Below, piece by piece: positions 1 to 5,948 of a DNA stretch of 6,232 nucleotides (position 1 is the first letter of the stretch; every line of letters starts with the position of its first letter). Source of the DNA: Auritidibacter sp. Marseille-P8566. GTDB taxonomy: Bacteria; Bacteroidota; Bacteroidia; Flavobacteriales; Flavobacteriaceae. The DNA lies in the NCBI GenBank assembly GCA_943325595.2, contig CALPQA020000123.1, positions 1 to 6,232 of the forward strand. Direction: 5' to 3'. Both the position numbers and the translations under genes were made by a program. The notes below the pieces were generated by a model. That model saw only the letters and a list, made by a program, of their open reading frames with translations. It did no database searches and was not told the DNA's origin.

Positions 1-102
1 CCTGAAACTGGATTTAGTAGTGCTAATGGTGAACAAGGTCAAGAATTTGGTCAAATTCCTTCTGCAAGATCTTACGGATTTAATATTAACGTTAAATTTT
101 AA
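1..102 (+). CDS. SusC-like TonB-dependent outer-membrane transporter, C-terminal 33 residues (partial)
   Basis: Frame 1 is open from the first base and ends at TAA (100-102), giving the last 33 residues of a protein that begins upstream of the window. The tail ends in SYGFNINVKF, an alternating-polarity strand with a terminal phenylalanine, as expected for the last beta-strand of an outer-membrane barrel; SusC/RagA proteins typically end in such a strand shortly after a Pro-x-x-Arg stretch (here PSAR). The SusD-like gene starts 12 nt downstream, and the susC-susD order is nearly invariant in Bacteroidota, which is the strongest support. The full protein would be a TonB-dependent channel of roughly 1000 residues importing a ligand captured by its SusD partner. 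The plug, TonB box and any N-terminal extension are outside the window, so substrate class cannot be judged. Confidence 0.85.
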   Translation, partial: PETGFSSANGEQGQEFGQIPSARSYGFNINVKF

Positions 103-114
103 TAATAAGTTATT

Positions 115-1587
115 ATGAAAAAAATATCAATTTTATTTGTCGCATTAATTGGACTTTTTAGTGCAAGTTGCGATAAAGATTTCGAAACAGTAAATACGAC
201 ACCAAACAATCCTGTTGCTGTTCCAGCACACTTGATGTTAGGTACTATAGTTCGTATTAACCAAAATACCGTATACGATATGTTCAACGGTGGTGACATG
301 GGTATGTGTTGGTCACAACAAGTATCTAAAGTTCAATACAACGACGAAGAAAGATACATCCCAAGAAGAACAGCTATTGATAATGTTTGGAATGTAATGT
401 ATGCTTCTGTAATTTCTGATGCTAAATCAATGTACACATTGGCTGAGGCTGAAGGAAACACTAACTTAATGGCAATTTCATTAGTGCTTCAAGCAAATGC
501 TTTTCAAGTATTGACTGATCTTTATGGACCTATTCCATTCACTCATGCATGTGAGGCTGGAAATTTGAAACCAGCTTATGACAGTCAGCAAGTAGTTTAC
601 ACAGGAATTTTAGACATGTTAACTCAAGCTGAAACTTTATTGGCTACAGGAACTGGAGTTATCCCTGCGAGTTCTGATATTGTATATGCAGGTAATGTTT
701 CTAAATGGAGAAAATTTGCTAATTCTTTGAAGTTTAAAGCTTTAATGAGAATTTCAAAAGTTCCAGGTCAAAACGTAGCTGCTCAATTGCAAGCTTTAGT
801 TAATGGTGGTCAATTATTTTCATCTAATGATGATAGCGCTCAATTGGCTTATTTAGCTGCTCAACCGGATGCTAATCCAATTTATGAAACTATAATTTTT
901 GGAACAAGATCTGAATACAAAGTGAGTTCAGTATTGTTAGTAGGTAACTATAATGCTACTACCAATCCAAACGGATTTAAAGGACTTACTTTCTATAATG
1001 ATGATAGAAAAGCGGTTTATGCACAAAAGAATTCTGCTGGTGCTTATGTAGGAAACATTCCTGGAGTAGAAAATCCGGGTAGTTATGCTGCTTTCTCTTC
1101 TTTAGGAACTAAATATTTATCACCAACTTTGCCAGGTGTTATTTTATCAAATGCTCAAGTTCAGTTTTTATTAGCTGAAGCTGCAAACGAAGGATACATT
1201 ACAGGTGGTGTTACTGCTGCTCAAACGTATTACTTTAAAGGAATTACTGCAAATTTTGAATTCAACGGAATTGGTGGTTCAGCTGCTGCTTATACTGCAC
1301 AAGCTACTGTTGGTTTTGCTGGTCAAGTTGTTGGAAGACAAAAAATTGCTGAGCAATCATGGATCGCTTTATTTGGTCAAGGATTTGAAGCTTGGACAGA
1401 GTACAGAAGAACTGGTTTCCCAGTTTTGTCAGCTGTAGCTAATGCTGCTCCTGGAGTTACTGTTGTTCCTACAAGATTATATTATAGCTCAACAGAAGTT
1501 TCGTTGAACAAAGCTAATTATGATGCAGCAGTTGCTACACTTACAGGTGGTGATGTTTTAACTTCTCGCCTTTGGTGGATGAACTAA
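115..1587 (+). CDS. SusD-like surface lipoprotein (SusD-like_2 / RagB-SusD superfamily)
   Basis: This 490-aa protein is the ligand-capturing lid partner of the SusC-like channel encoded just upstream. Residues 1-18 are a lipoprotein signal peptide (KK, then a hydrophobic core) with a relaxed lipobox SASC and Cys19 as the lipidated residue. The following DKDFE closely resembles the Flavobacterium lipoprotein surface-export signal (SDDFE type), so the protein should face outward. Family hallmarks run in order: NTTPNNP near residues 27-33, DLYGPIPF (135-142), the amphipathic stretch around VSKWRKFANSLKFKALMRI (195-213), QVQFLLAEAA (348-357), IALFGQGFEAWTEYRRTGFP (417-436), and a RLWWMN C-terminus. 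These are typical of the SusD-like_2 subgroup, and the length is normal. The helical TPR-like core is inferred from the family. The start is fixed by the signal peptide and lies 12 nt after the susC stop. The ligand is unknown; homology to starch-binding SusD does not imply starch. Confidence 0.95.
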   Translation: MKKISILFVALIGLFSASCDKDFETVNTTPNNPVAVPAHLMLGTIVRINQNTVYDMFNGGDMGMCWSQQVSKVQYNDEERYIPRRTAIDNVWNVMYASVISDAKSMYTLAEAEGNTNLMAISLVLQANAFQVLTDLYGPIPFTHACEAGNLKPAYDSQQVVYTGILDMLTQAETLLATGTGVIPASSDIVYAGNVSKWRKFANSLKFKALMRISKVPGQNVAAQLQALVNGGQLFSSNDDSAQLAYLAAQPDANPIYETIIFGTRSEYKVSSVLLVGNYNATTNPNGFKGLTFYNDDRKAVYAQKNSAGAYVGNIPGVENPGSYAAFSSLGTKYLSPTLPGVILSNAQVQFLLAEAANEGYITGGVTAAQTYYFKGITANFEFNGIGGSAAAYTAQATVGFAGQVVGRQKIAEQSWIALFGQGFEAWTEYRRTGFPVLSAVANAAPGVTVVPTRLYYSSTEVSLNKANYDAAVATLTGGDVLTSRLWWMN

Positions 1588-1612
1588 TTAATAATTATAT
1601 AAATTAAATAAC

Positions 1613-2512
1613 ATGAAAAATTTAAAAATATATTCTTTAGCATTATTATTATTTGTTGGCTTCTCTTTCGTAGCTTGCCAAGGTGATAGTGATGAACTAA
1701 CGGGTAATGCTAATGTTGGAGGTCTTTTGACTTCTGCAACACCTGCAATTACGTATGCTTTAGGATCTAGTCCTACTGCACAGCAAACGGCTTCAGTAGC
1801 TCTTTTTCAAGGTGCTGTACAAACAGTTAGTATTGATGTATACAAACAATTTACTGATGCAACTGGTTTGAAATCTGCTAATGTTTTATACAAAACATTA
1901 ACGTTGCCTTTGGCTACTCAAATGGAAACAGTTAATTATACTTTTACTTATGCTGAATTAATCGCAGGTTTGTCTGTTGGTGGTGTGGCTTTGCCAACTT
2001 CTGATGCTACACTATCTGTTGGTTCTTACTGGACATTAACTTACTTGTCTAAAACTTCAGAAGGTAAAGAGCATTTAAATACTAAATCTACGAGAATAAC
2101 TGCTGCTTGTGTATCTCATTTAGGTGGTACTTATAATGTAGTTACAAGAAGAATGTCTACAGGTGTTCAATACACTATTGCTGGTGAGGTTCTTACTGAC
2201 TTAGGAAATGCTACTTATGAAACTTCAACTACTGGTAACTTTAAAATTACTACTACTACTCAGGTTGTTGGTGGTGGTGCTTGGAATACAAACCCAGGTG
2301 CAAGAGGTGGTTTTATATTTTCTGAAGTTTGTGGTAAACTTCTTGTAGGAGATCAATTCTTACACGATACCTATTCCAATGTTGTAAATCAAACTGCAGC
2401 TCAAGCTAATTTAAGTCTTGTTAATCCAACTACAAGAGTGATTACTATTTACTATAACATATTAGTAAGTGGTGTAGTTAGAGAATACAGAAGTGTATAT
2501 ACACCAATTTAA
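1613..2512 (+). CDS. Surface lipoprotein of unknown family, SusE/F-like operon position
   Basis: I do not recognise a named family in this 299-aa protein. Residues 1-21 form a lipoprotein signal peptide (MKNLK, long hydrophobic core) ending in the lipobox FVAC with Cys22 lipidated. The next residues, QGDSDE, are acidic, as expected of surface-exported Bacteroidota lipoproteins. The mature part is rich in Thr, Ser, Val, Gly and Ala and looks all-beta. An N-terminal segment (about 45-155) has alternating beta patterning compatible with an Ig-like fold. A C-terminal segment (about 164-299) opens with CVSHLGGTYNVVTRR and contains a Gly-rich stretch (220-233). Cys166 and Cys240 are the only cysteines of the mature chain besides the lipidated one and could form a disulfide. 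The gene starts 25 nt after the susD-like stop with no promoter between, so co-transcription is likely. By position it may bind ligand at the surface, as SusE/SusF do; that is inference. Confidence 0.88.
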   Translation: MKNLKIYSLALLLFVGFSFVACQGDSDELTGNANVGGLLTSATPAITYALGSSPTAQQTASVALFQGAVQTVSIDVYKQFTDATGLKSANVLYKTLTLPLATQMETVNYTFTYAELIAGLSVGGVALPTSDATLSVGSYWTLTYLSKTSEGKEHLNTKSTRITAACVSHLGGTYNVVTRRMSTGVQYTIAGEVLTDLGNATYETSTTGNFKITTTTQVVGGGAWNTNPGARGGFIFSEVCGKLLVGDQFLHDTYSNVVNQTAAQANLSLVNPTTRVITIYYNILVSGVVREYRSVYTPI

Positions 2513-2532
2513 TAACATTTAAATCTAATCAA

Positions 2533-3543
2533 ATGAATAAAAATATAAAATTATTTAGTCTAGTTTTGGCTACTTTATTTGTCGCTTCATGTGATAATAA
2601 GGATACAACAGGACAGTCTACTTTAGAAGTAACACCTAATGTTGTGGCTACAGTTAGTGCTGTAACAAGTACGCTAAGTTTTACAGCTACAAATACTGTA
2701 GCTGAAGCTAATGCAAACGAATTTGAATATAAAGTGACTTTAAGTGCTGCTCAGTCTAAAGACATCCATTTTCAAGTGAGTCAAATTGCTGGAACTGCAA
2801 CAGAAGACGCAGATTTTACTTTTGATCACGAAATCGTAATCCCTGCATACTCAACTGTGGGTACTGCTAAGATTAAGATTTTAAAAGACAGAACTAAAGA
2901 AGTTACTGAAACTTTAACTCTTCAAATTGGTGATATTACAACTGCAAATGCTACTCTAGTACCTAAAACGGTTTCTTTTAGCATTACAAATTATGTATCT
3001 ACTTTTCTTGACTTGTCATTTGCTTTCAACCGTTCTTTTAACTTAGGATTTAATAATCCTTGGTCAGCTACATTGCCAAGTTCTGGAACTGTGTACAATT
3101 TATGTCAAATATCTTATGATATGGATTTCTACGTTTTGAATTCAACTTTTAATGATATTGGGAATACTCAAGCTGCAACAGGAGCTTGTGTTGAGAAAAT
3201 GTCTTTGAACGGTGCAACTCTTGCAAACGGAACGTATTATGTAGTTTATGACATTTTTGACGATAATGGTTTGTCTGGAGTACCTCACGATCCATTCGAT
3301 ATTCCAATTACTGTAACTTACGGAAAAGCTGGAGCTATTAATGATGCTGCTTTTGAACAAGAAAGTTCATTTTACGCAACTTCTTTAGACGGTACTGGTT
3401 CTAATTTTGTAGTTGGATTTAAATTATTGAACGGTGTTTTCACTATTCAAAATAGTCTAAATGCTACAATAGCTTCAGGAAGAACTAGTAATGCTATCAA
3501 AGCTGCAATTAGTAAAGCGAGAAGTTTAAAAATCAAAAACTAG
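2533..3543 (+). CDS. Calx-beta domain surface lipoprotein
   Basis: This 336-aa protein has a lipoprotein signal peptide with lipobox VASC, Cys20 lipidated and DNKD following, compatible with surface export. Residues about 48-153 match a Calx-beta domain: the GTATEDADF segment (87-95) corresponds to the family's G-T-A-x-x-G-x-D-Y/F motif, followed by a strand of the I-x-I-P-x-x type (101-104) and then ILKDRTKEVTETL (116-128), matching the conserved D-x-x-x-E-x-x-E-T end of the domain. Asp94, Asp119, Glu123 and Glu126 are candidate Ca2+ ligands. The C-terminal part (about 157-316) has DMDFYVLNSTF (196-206) and LANGTYYVVYDIFDDNG (230-246), a pattern that weakly recalls PPC-like beta-sandwich domains; this is tentative. 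Cys191 and Cys219 may pair. It is the last gene of the SusC/D operon, 20 nt after the previous stop and just before a strong terminator. A surface binding or adhesion role is inferred; no catalytic motif is seen. Confidence 0.9.
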   Translation: MNKNIKLFSLVLATLFVASCDNKDTTGQSTLEVTPNVVATVSAVTSTLSFTATNTVAEANANEFEYKVTLSAAQSKDIHFQVSQIAGTATEDADFTFDHEIVIPAYSTVGTAKIKILKDRTKEVTETLTLQIGDITTANATLVPKTVSFSITNYVSTFLDLSFAFNRSFNLGFNNPWSATLPSSGTVYNLCQISYDMDFYVLNSTFNDIGNTQAATGACVEKMSLNGATLANGTYYVVYDIFDDNGLSGVPHDPFDIPITVTYGKAGAINDAAFEQESSFYATSLDGTGSNFVVGFKLLNGVFTIQNSLNATIASGRTSNAIKAAISKARSLKIKN

Positions 3544-3564
3544 TTAATAGTTTTTTAAATATTG

Positions 3565-3595
3565 AAAGGCTGCTCAATTTGAGCAGCCTTTTTTT
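3565..3595 (+). terminator. Intrinsic terminator of the SusC/D operon
   Basis: The arms GGCTGCTC (3568-3575) and GAGCAGCC (3581-3588) pair perfectly, extended outward by AAA/TTT (3565-3567 with 3589-3591) and inward by A3576-T3580, leaving a 3-nt loop. The 3' side runs straight into seven T residues (3589-3595). It begins 21 nt after the stop codon of the Calx-beta gene, so it closes the uptake operon. The opposite strand lacks a comparable T-run, so it should act mainly in the + direction. Confidence 0.95.
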
Positions 3596-3724
3596 GTTAT
3601 TATGATTGCTTTAAATTAATATAAATTACAAACCGTTTTTACTATTAATTGTCTCAAAATATTGAAGTGAATGCAATATTCTACTGCTTTATTTTAAAAC
3701 GATTGGACTAATTAATATTTATAA
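3596..3724. other. AT-rich intergenic spacer upstream of the porin promoter
   Basis: This spacer separates the uptake-operon terminator from the porin promoter. No supported gene, RNA or second TAnnTTTG box is seen in it. The only structure is the perfect inverted repeat AATATTG (3658-3664) / CAATATT (3674-3680) around a 9-nt centre. With only 7-nt, almost purely A/T arms it may be chance, although it could be a regulator site about 45 bp upstream of the -33 element. Confidence 0.4.
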
Positions 3725-3754
3725 TTGGTTTAACAAATCAATTCCTTATTTTTG
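3725..3754 (+). promoter_or_regulatory. Bacteroidota-type promoter for the porin gene
   Basis: A TATTTTTG box (3747-3754) matches the Bacteroidota -7 consensus TAnnTTTG exactly. A TTG (3725-3727, within ATTGG) lies 19 nt upstream, within the usual -33/-7 spacing for Flavobacterium and Bacteroides promoters. Transcription would start near 3760, giving a leader of roughly a dozen A/T-rich bases before the ATG at 3773. No Shine-Dalgarno motif is present, as is common in this phylum. Box and spacing are seen directly; activity is inferred. Confidence 0.75.
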
Positions 3755-3772
3755 CTTTTGTAAATTTCTATT

Positions 3773-5725
3773 ATGAAAGCTGTCCTAATTTTTTTTTTAT
3801 GTTTTTTTTCATTGTCTCTTTTTGCACAAGATGACAATTTGGCTCCATTGGATACTATAAATAAAAAATCGCTAATTGTCAATCATGATAAAGATCAGCC
3901 TAAAGCAACGATCTCTCAATACCGAATAATCACTCTCGAGCGGGATACAACTTTTGTCGATACTTCACTAACAATAAAAAAAGAATACGAATACAACTAT
4001 CTAAGAAGAGATATTTTCGGACTAATGCCTTTTGCAAACGAAGGGCAAACCTACACCACTTTACAATATGGATTAAACCAGTTTTCGGCTTTTCCAGAAT
4101 TTGGATATACTGCTAAACAATTTAATTATTTGCAACCCAACCAAATCAAATATTACTCTGTTGCAACACCATTTACAGAATTGTATTTTAAAACGGTAAT
4201 GGAGCAAGGGCAAAGCCTAGATGCTTTTATAACGATCAATACCTCTGAACGATTCAATTTTTCATTGGCCTATAAAGGACTTCGCTCTCTAGGGAAATAC
4301 ATCAACCAACTATCTAGCACGGGTAATTTTAGATTTACAGCCAGTTATAATACCAAAAATAAGCGTTATTATTCTAATTTTCATTTCACCTCACAAGATA
4401 TGTCAAATGGAGAAAATGGTGGGCTAACCAACCCTGAAAACTTCGAAAGTGAAGAAATAGCTTACAAAGAACGCGCGCGTTTAGGTGTGTATTTCAAAGA
4501 TGCAAAATCCATACTGATGGGTAAAAGACTCTTTCTAGATCACAATTTTCGTATTAATTCAACCAAAGGCGCAAACAATGCATATTTAACGCATCAAATA
4601 AATTTTGAAAGTAAGTATTTCGAATTCAACCAGCCTACAATAGCAACAACAATCACTTCAAGTACTGGTGTCGAAACAACTTTAAATAGGTTTGGATCCT
4701 CTTTTGTTGCTGGAAATATCAACGACCAAGTTAGATATAATCGAATGTACAATAAAATAGGTGCCATCTATGAAAACATAACTTTAGGGAAATTCCAGTT
4801 TTTCATTGACGATTTCAGGTACAATTATTTCTATAATGCAGTGCTCTATCTTACCGCGCAAACAATTCCAAATGCTATCAACGACAAAATCAATACTTTT
4901 GGCGGACAATACGAATACAATAAAAACAAATGGTCCGGTAAATTCGTTTATTCAAGTGCTATCACCAATCAATCGTTATTCGATTTTGAGGCCCGTCTAA
5001 AATTTAAATTAAACGATAAAAACAGCCTGTCTTTCGAATACCAAAACAGCAATAAATTGCCAAACCATATTTATAATTTGCACCAAAGCAGTTATATAAA
5101 TTACAATTGGCACAACAATTTCAAAAACGAAAAAAACAACACCATTAAAATAGAAGCTGACACCCAATTTTTAAATGCTTCGCTTCAATTAAACACCCTA
5201 AATGATTACTTGTATTTCAGCAACGACGATACAGTAAATTTGCAGTTGGTTACCCCAAAACAGTACAACAAAACGATCAATTACCTGTCGTTAAAAATTA
5301 GTAAAGAATTCAAATTTCGAAAATTTGCACTTGATAACACCGCTTTATACCAAAAAGTTGACCAAAAAGAAAACATTCTAAACGTCCCACAATTGGTACT
5401 TCGCCACACGATTTATTATTCAGACGATTTTTTCAATAAGGCAATGTTTCTACAAACGGGAGTCACGTTTAATTATTTCACAAAGTTTTATGCCAATGAT
5501 TATAACCCAATCCTTGGCGAATTTTTCGTTCAAAATCAAAAGCAAATTGGAGCATTTCCTAATTTTGATATTTTCGCAAACGCAAGAATCCAACGCACAA
5601 GAATTTACCTCAAAGCAGAACATTTTAACTCCTCAATGTCTGGAAACAACTATTATTCATCACCCAACAATCCCTACCATGACTTCATAATTCGCTTCGG
5701 ATTGGTGTGGAATTTCTTCCAATAA
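3773..5725 (+). CDS. Putative outer-membrane porin (Porin_10/DUF4289-type beta-barrel)
   Basis: This 650-aa protein has a Sec signal peptide (residues 1-18, very Phe/Leu-rich) with likely cleavage in FA|QDD, giving an N-terminal Gln as is common in Bacteroidota; there is no lipobox cysteine at the cleavage site. A short polar region (19-75) precedes the barrel. The conserved block of the Bacteroidota 'putative porin' family is visible: DIFGLMPFANEGQ (80-92), PEFGYTAKQFNYLQPNQIKYY (108-128, split by eye), TPFTELYFKT (132-141), EQGQSLDAFITINTSERFNF (144-163), then YKGLRSLGKY (167-176) and STGNFRF (182-188). The rest is rich in aromatic and Asn residues with alternating strands, ending in IIRFGLVWNFFQ, a barrel-type C-terminus. 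The length is normal for the family. It has its own promoter and follows a terminator, so it is probably monocistronic. Solute specificity is unknown. The signal-peptide codons contain T10 (3789-3798) and T8 (3802-3809) runs. Confidence 0.92.
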   Translation: MKAVLIFFLCFFSLSLFAQDDNLAPLDTINKKSLIVNHDKDQPKATISQYRIITLERDTTFVDTSLTIKKEYEYNYLRRDIFGLMPFANEGQTYTTLQYGLNQFSAFPEFGYTAKQFNYLQPNQIKYYSVATPFTELYFKTVMEQGQSLDAFITINTSERFNFSLAYKGLRSLGKYINQLSSTGNFRFTASYNTKNKRYYSNFHFTSQDMSNGENGGLTNPENFESEEIAYKERARLGVYFKDAKSILMGKRLFLDHNFRINSTKGANNAYLTHQINFESKYFEFNQPTIATTITSSTGVETTLNRFGSSFVAGNINDQVRYNRMYNKIGAIYENITLGKFQFFIDDFRYNYFYNAVLYLTAQTIPNAINDKINTFGGQYEYNKNKWSGKFVYSSAITNQSLFDFEARLKFKLNDKNSLSFEYQNSNKLPNHIYNLHQSSYINYNWHNNFKNEKNNTIKIEADTQFLNASLQLNTLNDYLYFSNDDTVNLQLVTPKQYNKTINYLSLKISKEFKFRKFALDNTALYQKVDQKENILNVPQLVLRHTIYYSDDFFNKAMFLQTGVTFNYFTKFYANDYNPILGEFFVQNQKQIGAFPNFDIFANARIQRTRIYLKAEHFNSSMSGNNYYSSPNNPYHDFIIRFGLVWNFFQ

Positions 5726-5733
5726 TTAGTTCT

Positions 5734-5862
5734 TGGGCGTGCCCTCGTTTACTTCTTTTCGAGGTACTAGGTAATCTGTGCTAAACTTCGGTCGTGCTGT
5801 TCGTTGCAATCTCTCGCTCCACTTCGTTCCGCAAGAGGATTTCCACTGCCATCACTCACGCA
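5734..5862. repeat. Flavobacterium-type intergenic palindromic repeat element (divergent copy)
   Basis: A block of about 129 bp begins TGGGCGTGCCC and ends in a GGATTTCCACTGCCATC segment followed by ACGCA. By my count it is about 51% G+C, clearly above the surrounding AT-rich DNA, and it contains no supported ORF. Visible pairings are an outer GCGTG (5737-5741) with CACGC (5857-5861), a hairpin CCTCG (5743-5747) with CGAGG (5760-5764), and CTCT (5811-5814) with AGAG (5834-5837) continued by GC/GC across one C-A mismatch. From memory, blocks with this start, a GGTCGGGC-like centre (here GGTCGTGC, 5790-5797), a TTGCAATCTC-like segment and this end recur between genes in many Flavobacterium genomes. 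The stretch 5765-5789 looks like extra sequence relative to that pattern. Only one copy is in this window, so repetition is not shown here. Function is unknown; there is no T-run, so it is not a classical terminator. Confidence 0.62.
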
Positions 5863-5898
5863 AAATCAGAAAACGATACCAATTCTAGAACAATGTAC

Positions 5899-5906
5899 TA
5901 TCTTTG
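5899..5906 (+). promoter_or_regulatory. -7 box of a probable promoter for the PLP-enzyme gene
   Basis: TATCTTTG matches the Bacteroidota -7 consensus TAnnTTTG. Transcription would start near 5912, leaving an A-rich leader of about 36 nt before the ATG at 5949. No clear TTG -33 element lies at the usual distance upstream, so the call rests on the -7 box and its position between the repeat element and the gene. Confidence 0.6.
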
Positions 5907-5948
5907 TAAAAGTTCAATTAAATTTGAAACACTAAAACAAAAAACAAA

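Noticed and set aside
99..299. A minus-strand open frame of 66 codons
   Set aside because: It overlaps the signal peptide and start of the SusD-like gene in antisense, with no domain or credible promoter.
1205..1438. A + strand 77-codon frame rich in Leu
   Set aside because: It lies wholly inside the SusD-like gene in another frame. The Leu-rich product comes from reading its GCT/ACT codons out of frame.
3142..3360. A minus-strand 72-codon frame
   Set aside because: It is antisense to the Calx-beta gene, with no signal, domain or independent context.
4806..5000. Short + strand frames inside the porin gene (also at 5490-5690)
   Set aside because: Both are out-of-frame overlaps of a well-supported beta-barrel gene and have no motifs of their own.
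5743..5764. Hairpin CCTCG/CGAGG just after the porin stop, considered as a terminator
   Set aside because: The stem has only 5 bp, the loop is 12 nt and no T-run follows. It fits better as part of the larger intergenic element.
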